The notes: generated by a model not told the origin, from the sequence alone. Shown: positions 9,466 to 23,810, numbered from the stretch's first letter. The stretch is 64,000 nt of DNA from Dryomyza anilis (GCA_951804985.1 OX638136.1:2049852-2113851), one strand, 5' to 3'. Made by a program: numbers and translations.

Positions 9466-12347
9466 TAAAATTTCATTAATTAAAATTTGGAGTTCCCAAA
9501 ATTAACATTTTTGGTTGTACAAAAATTCACATGTTGTTTTTTGAGAAACGATATTTCCAAAACAACGGTATTTGGTTTAAAATTTGGTTTTTGTTTCATT
9601 AATCGAATTAACAACATAACACCAGCAACTCCAAGCAAAATGTTTACGTTAAAAAATGATTAAAATTTTAATAATATTGGTTTTTTATTTATTTTATTAG
9701 TAAAATATATAGGGGAGCTTGAGGTAAAGTGAACAAGTTTTGAAAAGTTCATTTGAATATATTTTAAATTCTTTTAAATGATCTATTCAATAGAATACCA
9801 TTTATAAGTCTTCTTATGGATTTTTGACTGATGTTTCAAAACAGCTCAATTTCGGACATAAACAAAACAATGTAATGCAAAAAAAAATGTAAAAAAAGTT
9901 TCAAATTATTAACATCTCAGTACCTATTTAAGGAAATACGAAAAGTGAAGTGCAACTTAGACAAGTTTAAAAATAAGGCAGATATTTGTTTACATTAGTG
10001 ATGATTAAAAATTTCTTGTTCTTGCATTTTTTTTTTTTGCAAGAACAAAAGCGAGAACAAAATCGAGATTTTGCAAGAAAAAGAACAAGAGCGAGTGCAA
10101 GACTAAGACTGCAAGAAAAGGAAGACTCTTGCGTTTTTTAAAGATTTTAATGTATTTATTATGTTTTTAAGATAATAATGATATACAAAAGAATTCATGA
10201 TATTACTAAATATTGAATAATAAGTAACAATGGAAAGCGTGCAAAATATTTATGAACGTGAACATTAATGAAGATGTGTGTTTTTTTTTGTTTTTGTCGA
10301 ATTCTAAAGAATATAAGCATGTTAAAAATAAGGCCTGTGAAGCACTTTTGAAGCGATAAATAGCTTTAAAAGTGCTTCTTCAAAAGTCGCTTCAAAAAGA
10401 TAAAATAGACAAAACAATGTATTTTTCTCTTTTCTTCGCTACGCAAGTTCGTACATCGATTGTGCATATGCACTGTGCTTATGCACATTATTATTTTAGT
10501 TTTACTTTTATATATAGTTTTTTTGTTATTATTATACGAACATCTCAATCATATATAAATACGATATCCAACAGTTTTTCATAAGTGTCAGATCAGGTTT
10601 GAATACGTAGGCTTTAGATCAGGATTTTTTCAGGTTGCTTTACGTAAATTTCAAATTAGGATTACGCTAGTCAATCCTGATCAGGATCATTTCAGGTGGC
10701 CTTTGGTTGTAATGCGTTATCGTATTACCAATTTCCACGCGGGTTCTTTCAGAGATACAGTGGTTCAAAGTTACAAGAAATTGGCCAAAAACCACATTTG
10801 TATGGTTAATAAATTCTAAGAAAAAATTATTTCTCATCTCTTGGGTTTACAAATTTTCACAGTATTTTTTGCTTACGTATATACTGATTTTATAATTCAG
10901 CATATTTTCACTAAGGATTCCAATCCTTATGTTCCAAGTATTTTGACAATTCCATGATTTCGGGAAATGGAATATAAAATCCTTGATTCCGAATTTTTAA
11001 ATTGATATTACCAGTACCGTAGTAAGAAAATATATATTATATTCTAAACAAATGATTATTTTAATGCAGCAACATTTCCACAAAATAATAAACAAAATTA
11101 TTATGTTAAGGACTACTAAAAAAGAGCATCTACAAATTTTAAATCGGGTAGTTTATAGTTTTAGTGTTACAAGCCAGGGATTTAATTTCGTGATTTTCTG
11201 TATTTATCAAAACAGATTTTTTTTTAATTTTTTGTTTTAATTAGAGTAACTATGAAGAAAATTCTTCCAAAGGTGGTATAGCAGATGGCCATGATATACA
11301 CTGTTAGCGAGAATTTCGCTAATTGATGAAGAACTGCTTTGTCGGCCGCATGTTGCTGCTTTGCACTAAAACTCTGATTCGCCACGTGGAATGTTTTCTG
11401 CATAAAGTAGCCCAAAGATATTGTGCAGGTAGCCCAAAAGTAGCAAGTAGCTCAATTCAAAAATTTAGTAACGTCTGGACGTAAAATGTAGCCCAATCCG
11501 CTACTTGTTGCCCAAACTGGCAACCCTGATACGACTGACTGCCCGATGTCTATTCTTGCTTCGTTCAGATTTCAGTGTCGTTCTGTTTTGTTATTTTGAA
11601 GTGTTGTCTATTTGTGTACTTTTAAGTGTTGTGTAGTTTTAAGTGTTGTCATTTTGTATAGTTATAGATATTTCATATCGCAGTTGGTTAGTGTTGTCGG
11701 CCGTCACGCAACCGTCGTACATTTAACTCACATATATATTCGGTAGAATTCTCCCCGACAGAATTCTTACACGTAGAGTTTTTCTTAGAAGAAGTTTTAG
11801 TGTGGTGAATTTTAGAGTGGTGAGCTTCAGTGTGGTAAGTTTTAGAGTGGTGAATTTTGGTGTGGTGAATTTCGCTGTGGTGAATTTCGGTGTGGTGGTT
11901 GATACCCTGTTGGGAAATATCTTGATATTACTGTAATAACTGTTGACATACACCATCTGGAAAATGTATCCTAATTGCTGATATAATGTGTTTTTAATTT
12001 TTGGGTTAAATGGGAGGTGCCACGCCCTGTCCTCCAAAGTCACCGAGATATAGCCTATACTCTGCAACATACATATTGTGTCAATATTTGGTTCAATTCG
12101 GTTCAGCCGTTTATACGTCTATAAGGAACATACAGACATACATACTTACATTCACAAATATATAGTAGACTAACTGGACCCGTACACGACTCGTGTCAAG
12201 ATTTTGTGAATGCAAGGATATGCAGTGATTTTATTAATAATTATTATTTATATCTTCGCCGTAGAATTCTTCTCGGTAGAATTCTTACCAGTAGAGTTTT
12301 TCCCAGTAGAAGTTTTAGTGTGGTAAATTTTGGTGTGGTGAGTTTTA

Positions 12348-12757
12348 TAAATAATATAATAATAGTTTGGCGCTACAGTCCTGTATAATACTATGGCCGA
12401 GCTCTCTCACCATTTTGAGCTGTGCGTGTTATATTTGTGCTAAAATGGTGGGACTTACAGTTTATTGCGCTACAGTCCTGTATAGAACTTTGGCCGAGCT
12501 CTCTCACCATTTTGAGCTGTGCGTGTTATATTTGCACTAAAATGGTGGGACCTACAGTTTATTGCCGAATCCAAACGGCAGGTAAGAGCTTTTCATAGGC
12601 AATGGATTTACTCTCGTAGGTTTCTCATTTACAGACGAGAGGTAGCGCGTTATAGAAAACTGTTTCTATGAAAATATGTTGAGAACCCCAATCCAGGCTT
12701 GAACCGGGGACCTTTCGGCTCGCAGTCCAACGCACTAACCACTGAGCTACCGCGGCT
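12348..12757 (-). mobile_element. tRNA-derived SINE (family 1), unit 2
   Basis: Same position in the tandem unit and same dimeric body as the copy at 7915; it was multiplied with the unit, not inserted independently. Confidence 0.85.
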
Positions 12758-13261
12758 CAGTGTGGTGAATTTTAGAGTGGTGAGCTTCAGTGAGGTAAGT
12801 TTTTGTGTGGTGAATTTTGATGTGGTGAATTTCGGTGTGGTGAGTAAAAAATTGTGGTGGTGGTGCGTAGCACCAAAAGTTCATTACATTTGCTATCCTA
12901 ATTGCTGATATAATGTGTTTTTAATTTTTGGGTTATATGGGAGGAGCCACGCCCAGTCTATATATATATATATATATAAATATATATATACATACATACA
13001 TATAATATAATATAAAAATTATATATGGCCCAAAACGCAGCCTATCACCTGACATTTATACGCATTTTTCACCATATATTGCTCCGAAAACATATGAAAT
13101 CAAATACTTTTAATATTTGTTTTATAAATGTATCTAAAAGAACACTTTTGTGGTAAGATTTTCTATGTATGTAAAATTTTTTGTTTGCCTTGTTATTTAG
13201 GAGTTATGAACGTTTTAAATTGTTTGCTACGTTTCTTCGTACGATTTTTACATACATAGAA

Positions 13262-13494
13262 CATCTTGGCTCAGTTGGTTAGTCCGCTGGACTATGAGCT
13301 GAAATGGCCCGTTGCCAAGATTCAAACTGCACCGGAGACTGTAAACATCTGAAAATACATAACTTTTATTACCGTACATCAAATATGGAAGTTTTCTCCC
13401 ATCTTCCGATTTGAGTTATATGGGATCGCTGATATCGAATCTGAAGTCCGTTTTGCTCCATCATATCTGGTTTCCATACAATTTGCACTGAAAT
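13262..13494 (+). mobile_element. SINE family 2, unit 2
   Basis: Tandem-unit counterpart of the copy at 8884, nearly identical. Confidence 0.6.
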
Positions 13495-13843
13495 ATTGAT
13501 TGATTGATTCATTGAAGGGGGGGGAAAACCCCTCTGTACATCGGTCAGAGTACACCTAGGCCATAAAGTAGGCCCGTTGTGACCCCTCGGATCATGAGTC
13601 GTCTGTAATGTGTTGTAGCTGTTATGCTACTCAGTGGAGTTTAGAAATTCCGTGGATTTGACAAATTTTCTTATTACTTTCCAGTCCAAGCTTCGCAGTT
13701 GTTTCAATGATGAAATAAGCGGAGCTCCAAAGTGGATGAATCTAAGTCTGGCAAATGCCGGGCAGTGGCACAAGTATTGTTCGAGCGTCTCTGTCTCTTC
13801 CTCACAGGCCTTGCAGAAGTAAAAGTCGACTCTTCCCAATTAG
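13494..13843 (-). pseudogene. LINE 3' end, unit 2
   Basis: Counterpart of 9117-9465 with the same zinc-like tail (frame 13839-13627). It differs by a Leu for His in ARLRF and a Gly in place of Glu at residue 2. Confidence 0.7.
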
Positions 13844-16713
13844 TAAAATTTCATTAATTAAAATTTGGAGTTCCCAAAATTAACATTTTTGGTTGTACAA
13901 AAATTCACATGTTGTTTTTTGAGAAACGATATTTCCAAAACAACGGTATTTGGTTTAAAATTTGGTTTTTGTTTCATTAATCGAATTAACAACATAACAC
14001 CAGCAACTCCAAGCAACATTTTTACGTTAAAAAATGATTAAAATTTTAATAATATTGGTTTTTTATTTATTTTATTAGTAAAATATATAGGGGAGCTTGA
14101 GGTAAAGTGGAACAAGTTTTGAAAAGTTCATTTGAATATATTTTAAATTCTTTTAAATGATCTATTCAATAGAATACCATTTATAAGTCTTCTAATGGAT
14201 TTTTGACTGATGTTTCAAAACAGCTCAATTTCGGACATAAACAAAACAATGTAATGCAAAAAAAAAATGTAAAAAAAGTTTCAAATTATTAACATCTCAG
14301 TACCTATTTAAGGAAATATGAAAAGTGAAGTGCAACTTAGACAAGTTTAAAAATAAGGCAGATATTTGTTTACATTAGTGATGATTAAAAATTTCTTGTT
14401 CTTGCATTTTTTTTTTGCAAGAACAAAAGCGAGAACAAAATCGAGATTTTGCAAGAAAAAGAACAAGAGCAAGTGCAAGACTAAGACTGCAAGAAAAGGA
14501 AGACTCTTGCGTTTTTTAATGATTTTAATGTATTTATTATGTTTTTAAGATAATAATGATATACAAAAGAATTCATGATATTACTAAATATTGAATAATA
14601 AGTAACAATGGAAAGCGTGCAAAATATTTATGAACGTGAACATTAATGAAGATGTGTGTGTTTTTTTTTTGTTTTTGTCGAATTCTAAAGAATATAAGCA
14701 TGTTAAAAATAAGGCCTGTGAAGCACTTTTGAAGCGATAAATAGCTTTAAAAGTGCTTCTTCAAAAGTCGCTTCAAAAAGATAAAATAGACAAAACAATG
14801 TATTTTTCTCTTTTCTTCGCTACGCAAGTTCGTACATCGATTGTGCATATGCACTGTGCTTATGCACATTATTATTTTAGTTTTACTTTTATATATAGTT
14901 TTTTTGTTATTATTATACGAACATCTCAATCATATATAAATACGATATCCAACAGTTTTTCATAAGTGTCAGATCAGGTTTAGATCAGGATTTTTTCAGG
15001 TTGCTTTACGTAAATTTCAAATTAGGATTACGCTAGTCAATCCTGATCAGGATCATTTCAGGTGGCCTTTGGTTGTAATGCGTTATCGTATTACCAATTT
15101 CCACGCGGGTTCTTTCAGAGATACAGTGGTTCAAAGTTACAAGAAATTGGCCAAAAACCACATTTGTATGGTTAATAAATTTTAAGAAAAAATTATTTCT
15201 CATCTCTTGGGTTTACAAATTTTCACAGTATTTTTTGCTTACGTATATACTGATTTTATAATTCAGCATATTTTCACTAAGGATTCCAATCCTTATGTTC
15301 CAAGTATTTTGACAATTCCATGATTTCGGGAAATGGAATATAAAATCCTTGATTCCGAATTTTTAAATTGATATTACCAGTACCGTAGTAAGAAAATATA
15401 TATTATATTCTAAACAAATGATTATTTTAATGCAGCAACATTTCCACAAAATAATAAACAAAATAATTATGTTAAGGACTACTAAAAAAGAGCATCTACA
15501 AATTTTAAATCGGGTAGTTTATAGTTTTAGTGTTACAAGCCAGGGATTTAATTTCGTGATTTTCTGTATTTATCAAAACAGATTTTTTTTAAATTTTTTG
15601 TTTTAATTAGAGTAACTATAAAGAAAATTCTTCCAAAGGTGGTATAGCAGATGGCCATGATATACACTGTTAGCGAGAATTTCGCTAATTGATGAAGAAC
15701 TGCTTTGTCGGCCGCATGTTGCTGCTTTGCACTAAAACTCTGATTCGCCACGTGGAATGTTTTCTGCATAAAGTAGCCCAAAGATATTGTGCAGGTAGCC
15801 CAAAAGTAGCAAGTAGCTCAATTCAAAAATTTAGTAACGTCTGGACGTAAAATGTAGCCCAATCCGCTACTTGTTGCCCAAACTGGCAACCCTGATACGA
15901 CTGACTGCCCGATGTCTATTCTTGCTTCGTTCAGATTTCAGTGTCGTTCTGTTTTGTTATTTTGAAGTGTTGTCTATTTGTGTACTTTTAAGTGTTGTGT
16001 AGTTTTAAGTGTTGTCATTTTGTATAGTTATAGATATTTCATATCGCAGTTGGTTAGTGTTGTCGGCCGCCACGCAACCGTCGTACATTTAACTCACATA
16101 TATATTCGGTAGAATTCTCCCCGACAGAATTCTTACACGTAGAGTTTTTCTTAGAAGAAGTTTTAGTGTGGTGAATTTTAGAGTGGTGAGCTTCAGTGTG
16201 GTAAGTTTTAGAGTGGTGAATTTTGGTGTGGTGAATTTCGCTGTGGTGAATTTCGGTGTGGTGGTTGATACCCTGTTGGGAAATATCTTGATATTACTGT
16301 AATAACTGTTGACATACACCATCTGGAAAATGTATCCTAATTGCTGATATAATGTGTTTTTAATTTTTGGGTTAAATGGGAGGTGCCACGCCCTGTCCTC
16401 CAAAGTCACCGAGATATAGCCTATACTCTGCAACATACATATTGTGTCAATATTTGGTTCAATTCGGTTCAGCCGTTTAGACGTCTATAAGGAACATACA
16501 GACATACATACTTACATTCACAAATATATAGTAGACTAACTGGACCCGTGCACGACTCGTGTCAAGATTTTGTGAATGCAAGGATATGCAGTGATTTTAT
16601 TAATAATTATTATTTATATCTTCGCCGTAGAATTCTTCTCGGTAGAATTCTTACCAGTAGAGTTTTTCCCAGTAGGAGTTTTAGTGTGGTAAATTTTGGT
16701 GTGGTGAGTTTTA

Positions 16714-17123
16714 TAAATAATATAATAATAGTTTGGCGCTACAGTCCTGTATAGTACTATGGCCGAGCTCTCTCACCATTTTGAGCTGTGCGTGTTATAT
16801 TTGTGCTAAAATGGTGGGACTTACAGTTTATTGCGCTACAGTCCTGTATAGAACTTTGGCCGAGCTCTCTCACCATTTTGAGCTGTGCGTGTTATATTTG
16901 CACTAAAATGGTGGGACCTACAGTTTATTGCCGAATCCAAACGGCAGGTAAGAGCTTTTCATAGGCAATGGATTTACTCTCGTAGGTTTCTCATTTACAG
17001 ACGAGAGGTAGCGCGTTATAGAAAACTGTTTCTATGAAAATATGTTGAGAACCCCAATCCAGGCTTGAACCGGGGACCTTTCGGCTCGCAGTCCAACGCA
17101 CTAACCACTGAGCTACCGCGGCT
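16714..17123 (-). mobile_element. tRNA-derived SINE (family 1), unit 3
   Basis: Carried by the third tandem unit, with A and B boxes and the 97-bp internal duplication preserved. Confidence 0.85.
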
Positions 17124-17630
17124 CAGTGTGGTGAATTTTAGAGTGGTGAGCTTCAGTGAGGTAAGTTTTTGTGTGGTGAATTTTGATGTGGTGAATTTCG
17201 GTGTGGTGAGTAAAAAATTGTGGTGGTGGTGCGTAGCACCAAAAGTTCATTACATTTGCTATCCTAATTGCTGATATAATGTGTTTTTAATTTTTGGGTT
17301 ATATGGGAGGAGCCACGCCCAGTCTATATATATATATATATAAATATATATATACATACATACATATAATATAATATAATATAAAAATTATATATGGCCC
17401 AAAACGCAGCCTATCACCTGACATTTATACGCATTTTTCACCATATATTGCTCCGAAAACATATGAAATCAAATACTTTTAATATTTGTTTTATAAATGT
17501 ATCTAAAAGAACACTTTTGTGGTAAGATTTTCTATGTATGTAAAATTTTTTGTTTGCCTTGTTATTTAGGAGTTATGAACGTTTTAAATTGTTTGCTACG
17601 TTTCTTCGTACGATTTTTACATACATAGAA

Positions 17631-17863
17631 CATCTTGGCTCAGTTGGTTACTCCGCTGGACTATGAGCTGAAATGGCCCGTTGCCAAGATTCAAACTGCA
17701 CCGGAGACTGTAAACATCTGAAAATACATAACCATTATTACCGTACATCAAATATGGAAGTTTTCTCCCATCTTCCGATTTGAGTTATATGGGATCGCTG
17801 ATATCGAATCTGAAGTCCGTTTTGCTCCATCATATCTGGTTTCCATACAATTTGCACTGAAAT
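17631..17863 (+). mobile_element. SINE family 2, unit 3
   Basis: Tandem-unit counterpart. One base of the head differs (GTTACTCCGCTGG instead of GTTAGTCCGCTGG). Confidence 0.6.
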
Positions 17864-18212
17864 ATTGATTGATTGATTCATTGAAGGGGGGGGAAAACCC
17901 CTCTGTACATCGGTCAGAGTACACCTAGGCCATAAAGTAGGCCCGTTGTGACCCCTCGGATCATGAGTCGTCTGTAATGTGTTGTAGCTGTTATGCTACT
18001 CAGTGGAGTTTAGAAATTCCGTGGATTTGACAAATTTTCTTATTACTTTCCAGTCCAAGCTTCGCAGTTGTTTCAATGATGAAATAAGCGGAGCTCCAAA
18101 GTGGATGAATCTAAGTCTGGCAAATGCCGGGCAGTGGCACAAGTATTGTTCGAGCGTCTCTGTCTCTTCCTCACAGGCCTTGCAGAAGTAAAAGTCGACT
18201 CTTCCCAATTAG
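17863..18212 (-). pseudogene. LINE 3' end, unit 3
   Basis: Counterpart of 9117-9465 (frame 18208-17996), protein identical to that of unit 2. Confidence 0.7.
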
Positions 18213-21053
18213 TAAAATTTCATTAATTAAAATTTGGAGTTCCCAAAATTAACATTTTTGGTTGTACAAAAATTCACATGTTGTTTTTTGAGAAACGATA
18301 TTTCCAAAACAACGGTATTTGGTTTAAAATTTGGTTTTTGTTTCATTAATCGAATTAACAACATAACACCAGCAACTCCAAGCAAAATTTTTACGTTAAA
18401 AAATGATTAAAATTTTAATAATATTGGTTTTTTATTTATTTTATTAGTAAAATATATAGGGGAGCTTGAGGTAAAGTGGAACAAGTTTTGAAAAGTTCAT
18501 TTGAATATATTTTAAATTCTTTTAAATGATCTATTCAATAGAATACCATTTATAAGTCTTCTAATGGATTTTTGACTGATGTTTCAAAACAGCTCAATTT
18601 CGGACATAAACAAAACAATGTAATGCAAAAAAAAATGTAAAAAAAGTTTCAAATTATTAACATCTCAGTACCTATTTAAGGAAATACGAAAAGTGAAGTG
18701 CAACTTAGACAAGTTTAAAAATAAGGCAGATATTTGTTTACATTAGTGATGATTAAAAATTTCTTGTTCTTGCATTTTTTTTTTTGCAAGAACAAAAGCG
18801 AGAACAAAATCGAGATTATGCAAGAAAAAGAACAAGAGCAAGTGCAAGACTAAGACTGCAAGAAAAGGAAGACTCTTGCGTTTTTTAATGATTTTAATGT
18901 ATTTATTATGTTTTTAAGATAATAATGATATACAAAAGAATTCATGATATTACTAAATATTGAATAATAAGTAACAATGGAAAGCGTGCAAAATATTTAT
19001 GAACGTGAACATTAATGAAGATGTGTGTGTTTTTTTTTTGTTTTTGTCGAATTCTAAAGAATATAAGCATGTTAAAAATAAGGCCTGTGAAGCACTTTTG
19101 AAGCGATAAATAAAATAAAATAGACAAAACAATGTATTTTTCTCTTTTCTTCGCTACGCAAGTTCGTACATCGATTGTGCATATGCACTGTGCTTATGCA
19201 CATTATTATTTTAGTTTTACTTTTATATATAGTTTTTTTGTTAATATTATACGAACATCTCAATCATATATAAATACGATATCCAACAGTTTTTCATAAG
19301 TGTCAGATCAGGTTTGAATACGTCGGCTTTAGATCAGGATTTTTTCAGGTTGCTTTACGTAAATTTCAAATTAGGATTACGCTAGTCAATCCTGATCAGG
19401 ATCATTTCAGGTGGCCTTTGGTTGTAATGCGTTATCGTATTACCAATTTCCACGCGGGTTCTTTCAGAGATACAGTGGTTCAAAGTTACAAGAAATTGGC
19501 CAAAAACCACATTTGTATGGTTAATAAATTCTAAGAAAAAATTATTTCTCATCTCTTGGGTTTACAAATTTTCACAGTATTTTTTGCTTACGTATATACT
19601 GATTTTATAATTCAGCATATTTTCACTAAGGATTCCAATCCTTATGTTCCAAGTATTTTGACAATTCCATGATTTCGGGAAATGGAATATAAAATCCTTG
19701 ATTCCGAATTTTTAAATTGATATTACCAGTACCGTAGTAAGAAAATATATATTATATTCTAAACAAATGATTATTTTAATGCAGCAACATTTCCACAAAA
19801 TAATAAACAAAATAATTATGTTAAGGACTACTAAAAAAGAGCATCTACAAATTTTAAATCGGGTAGTTTATAGTTTTAGTGTTACAAGCCAGGGATTTAA
19901 TTTCGTGATTTTCTGTATTTATCAAAACAGATTTTTTTTAAATTTTTTGTTTTAATTAGAGTAACTATGAAGAAAATTCTTCCAAAGGTGGTATAGCAGA
20001 TGGCCATGATATACACTGTTAGCGAGAATTTCGCTAATTGATGAAGAACTGCTTTGTCGGCCGCATGTTGCTGCTTTGCACTAAAACTCTGATTCGCCAC
20101 GTGGAATGTTTTCTGCATAAAGTAGCCCAAAGATATTGTGCAGGTAGCCCAAAAGTAGCAAGTAGCTCAATTCAAAAATTTAGTAACGTCTGGACGTAAA
20201 ATGTAGCCCAATCCGCTACTTGTTGCCCAAACTGGCAACCCTGATACGACTGACTGCCCGATGTCTATTCTTGCTTCGTTCAGATTTCAGTGTCGTTCTG
20301 TTTTGTTATTTTGAAGTGTTGTCTATTTGTGTACTTTTAAGTGTTGTGTAGTTTTAAGTGTTGTCATTTTGTATAGTTATAGATATTTCATATCGCAGTT
20401 GGTTAGTGTTGTCGGCCGCCACGCAACCGTCGTACATTTAACTCACATATATATTCGGTAGAATTCTCCCCGACAGAATTCTTACACGTAGAGTTTTTCT
20501 TAGAAGAAGTTTTAGTGTGGTGAATTTTAGAGTGGTGAGCTTCAGTGTGGTAAGTTTTAGAGTGGTGAATTTTGGTGTGGTGAATTTCGCTGTGGTGAAT
20601 TTCGGTGTGGTGGTTGATACCCTGTTGGGAAATATCTTGATATTACTGTAATAACTGTTGACATACACCATCTGGAAAATGTATCCTAATTGCTGATATA
20701 ATGTGTTTTTAATTTTTGGGTTAAATGGGAGGTGCCACGCCCTGTCCTCCAAAGTCACCGAGATATAGCCTATACTCTGCAACATACATATATTTGGTTC
20801 AATTCGGTTCAGCCGTTTAGACGTCTATAAGGAACATACAGACATACATACTTACATTCACAAATATATAGTAGACTAACTGGACCCGTGCACGACTCGT
20901 GTCAAGATTTTGTGAATGCAAGGATATGCAGTGATTTTATTAATAATTATTATTTATATCTTCGCCGTAGAATTCTTCTCGGTAGAATTCTTACCAGTAG
21001 AGTTTTTCCCAGTAGGAGTTTTAGTGTGGTAAATTTTGGTGTGGTGAGTTTTA

Positions 21054-21463
21054 TAAATAATATAATAATAGTTTGGCGCTACAGTCCTGTATAGTACTAT
21101 GGCCGAGCTCTCTCACCATTTTGAGCTGTGCGTGTTATATTTGTGCTAAAATGGTGGGACTTACAGTTTATTGCGCTACAGTCCTGTATAGAACTTTGGC
21201 CGAGCTCTCTCACCATTTTGAGCTGTGCGTGTTATATTTGCACTAAAATGGTGGGACCTACAGTTTATTGCCGAATCCAAACGGCAGGTAAGAGCTTTTC
21301 ATAGGCAATGGATTTACTCTCGTAGGTTTCTCATTTACAGACGAGAGGTAGCGCGTTATAGAAAACTGTTTCTATGAAAATATGTTGAGAACCCCAATCC
21401 AGGCTTGAACCGGGGACCTTTCGGCTCGCAGTCCAACGCACTAACCACTGAGCTACCGCGGCT
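21054..21463 (-). mobile_element. tRNA-derived SINE (family 1), unit 4
   Basis: Carried by the fourth tandem unit, with A and B boxes and the 97-bp internal duplication preserved. Confidence 0.85.
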
Positions 21464-21971
21464 CAGTGTGGTGAATTTTAGAGTGGTGAGCTTCAGTGAG
21501 GTAAGTTTTTGTGTGGTGAATTTTGATGTGGTGAATTTCGGTGTGGTGAGTAAAAAATTGTGGTGGTGGTACGTAGCACCAAAAGTTCATTACATTTGCT
21601 ATCCTAATTGCTGATATAATGTGTTTTTAATTTTTGGGTTATATGGGAGGAGCCACGCCCAGTCTATATATATATATATATATATAAATATATATATACA
21701 TACATACATACATATAATATAATATAAAAATTATATGGCCCAAAACGCAGCCTATCACCTGACATTTATACGCATTTTTCACCATATATTGCTCCGAAAA
21801 CATATGAAATCAAATACTTTTAATATTTGTTTTATAAATGTATCTAAAAGAACACTTTTGTGGTAAGATTTTCTATGTATGTAAAATTTTTTGTTTGCCT
21901 TGTTATTTAGGAGTTATGAACGTTTTAAATTGTTTGCTACGTTTCTTCGTACGATTTTTACATACATAGAA

Positions 21972-22204
21972 CATCTTGGCTCAGTTGGTTAGTCCGCTGG
22001 ACTATGAGCTGAAATGGCCCGTTGCCAAGATTCAAACTGCACCGGAGACTGTAAACATCTGAAAATACATAACTTTTATTACCGTACATCAAATATGGAA
22101 GTTTTCTCCCATCTTCCGATTTGAGTTATATGGGATCGCTGATATCGAATCTGAAGTCCGTTTTGCTCCATCATATCTGGTTTCCATACAATTTGCACTG
22201 AAAT
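21972..22204 (+). mobile_element. SINE family 2, unit 4
   Basis: Tandem-unit counterpart of the copy at 8884. Confidence 0.6.
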
Positions 22205-22553
22205 ATTGATTGATTGATTCATTGAAGGGGGGGGAAAACCCCTCTGTACATCGGTCAGAGTACACCTAGGCCATAAAGTAGGCCCGTTGTGACCCCTCGG
22301 ATCATGAGTCGTCTGTAATGTGTTGTAGCTGTTATGCTACTCAGTGGAGTTTAGAAATTCCGTGGATTTGACAAATTTTCTTATTACTTTCCAGTCCAAG
22401 CTTCGCAGTTGTTTCAATGATGAAATAAGCGGAGCTCCAAAGTGGATGAATCTAAGTCTGGCAAATGCCGGGCAGTGGCACAAGTATTGTTCGAGCGTCT
22501 CTGTCTCTTCCTCACAGGCCTTGCAGAAGTAAAAGTCGACTCTTCCCAATTAG
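22204..22553 (-). pseudogene. LINE 3' end, unit 4
   Basis: Counterpart of 9117-9465 (frame 22549-22337), protein identical to that of unit 2. Confidence 0.7.
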
Positions 22554-23446
22554 TAAAATTTCATTAATTAAAATTTGGAGTTCCCAAAATTAACATTTTT
22601 GGTTGTACAAAAATTCACATGTTGTTTTTTGAGAAACGATATTTCCAAAACAACGGTATTTGGTTTAAAATTTGGTTTTTGTTTCATTAATTTTGCAAGA
22701 ACAAAAGCGAGAACAAAATCGAGATTTTGCAAGAAAAAGAACAAGAGCAAGTGCAAGACTAAGACTGCAAGAAAAGGAAGACTCTTGCGTTTTTTAATGA
22801 TTTTAATGTATTTATTATGTTTTTAAGATAATAATGATATACAAAAGAATTCATGATATTACTAAATATTGAATAATAAGTAACAATGGAAAGCGTGCAA
22901 AATATTTATGAACGTGAACATTAATGAAGATGTTTGTTTTTTTTTTTTTTGTCGAATTCTAAAGAATATAAGCATGTTAAAAATAAGGCCTGTGAAGCAC
23001 TTTTGAAGCGATAAATAGCTTTAAAAGTGCTTCTTCAAAAGTCGCTTCAAAAAGATAAAATAGACAAAACAATGTATTTTTCTCTTTTCTTCGCTACGCA
23101 AGTTCGTACATCGATTGTGCATATGCACTGTGCTTATGCACATTATTATTTTAGTTTTACTTTTATATATAGTTTTTTTGTTACTTGTAAAATCATTAAG
23201 TAATAAAAAATAATATATTAACATTTTCACAGTGAGATATATTTAGCTGATATATTGCTTTTTGTGTTTTTCTTTTTTCACAAATCCGCTGATTCGTTTG
23301 AAAGTGCAACAACAACAAAAATGCGAATAAAGCAGCATTCAAGCTTTTGATAGAATTTTGGCGGGACATTTTTTGTACCACAAAGAGAACTCGTTGTTGT
23401 TGCCAACTAGAGAGCTGTACTAGATACATACATGTAGTGTGGTGCC

Positions 23447-23530
23447 GTGCGTCTGTCCGTTTTCATGCGACTGGCTGTTGTCATGCGTCTGTCCGTTGTC
23501 ATGCGTCTGTCTGTTGTCATGCGTCTGTTT
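23447..23530. repeat. 18-bp tandem repeat (CATGCGTCTGTCCGTTGT)
   Basis: About four and a half copies of an 18-mer with one or two changes each. The minus strand reads as repeats of QTHDNG, an artefact of the multiple-of-three period. The flanks (23184-23446 and 23531-23810) are AT-rich with nothing else recognisable. Confidence 0.8.
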
Positions 23531-23810
23531 GAGGGTTGTCGTTGTGAAAGTGTGTGTATACGAATCGTAATCGTTATTGTTATATTCTCTTCTTTCTGTT
23601 AGTATTCGCTTAGTAGCGTTTGAGTTTGTGCTCGCATGGTGTTCGCAAAGAAAAATGTTACTCTGCAAGATATTATTTGAGTTCTCTTGACATACGGTAC
23701 GTGTAGCATACGGATTTTTTTAATCTGTGACAAAAACAGAAATATGCTTATACGAAATATTCCTTATATTTATTGTATATGTATATCGTATACTGTATAT
23801 CGTCGTTGTA

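Larger units (their letters stand above)
6101..10532 (+). repeat. 4.4-kb tandem unit, copy 1
   Basis: The unit starts TATACGAACATCTCAATC and the same start recurs at 10533, 14914 and 19248, so the copies are head to tail. Copy 1 is the longest (about 4432 bp) because its TA and CATA microsatellites (8526-8630) are expanded. Internal order: AT-rich segment with TCCTGATCAGGA palindromes; GTAGCCCAAA-rich segment (6975-7090); 15-bp minisatellite; SINE; minisatellite; microsatellite; second SINE; LINE 3' end; AT-rich segment with hairpins (10018-10048, 10337-10378). No gene spans the unit. Confidence 0.95.
10533..14913 (+). repeat. 4.4-kb tandem unit, copy 2
   Basis: About 4381 bp, nearly identical to copy 1 with scattered single-base changes. 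The microsatellite at about 12960-13010 is much shorter than in copy 1, which explains most of the length difference. Confidence 0.95.
14914..19247 (+). repeat. 4.4-kb tandem unit, copy 3
   Basis: About 4334 bp. It has two diagnostic deletions: roughly 13 bases near 14980 (loss of the TGAATACGTAGGC word) and about 56 bases near 19112, which removes half of a hairpin found in the other copies. Confidence 0.95.
19248..23183 (+). repeat. 4.4-kb tandem unit, copy 4 (terminal, internally deleted)
   Basis: About 3936 bp. It lacks about 430 bases at 22690, where GTTTCATTAA joins directly to TTTTGCAAGAACAAAAGCG, and a TTGTGTCAA word near 20790. The array ends at about 23183, where the sequence leaves the unit just before the expected next start. 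Confidence 0.95.
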
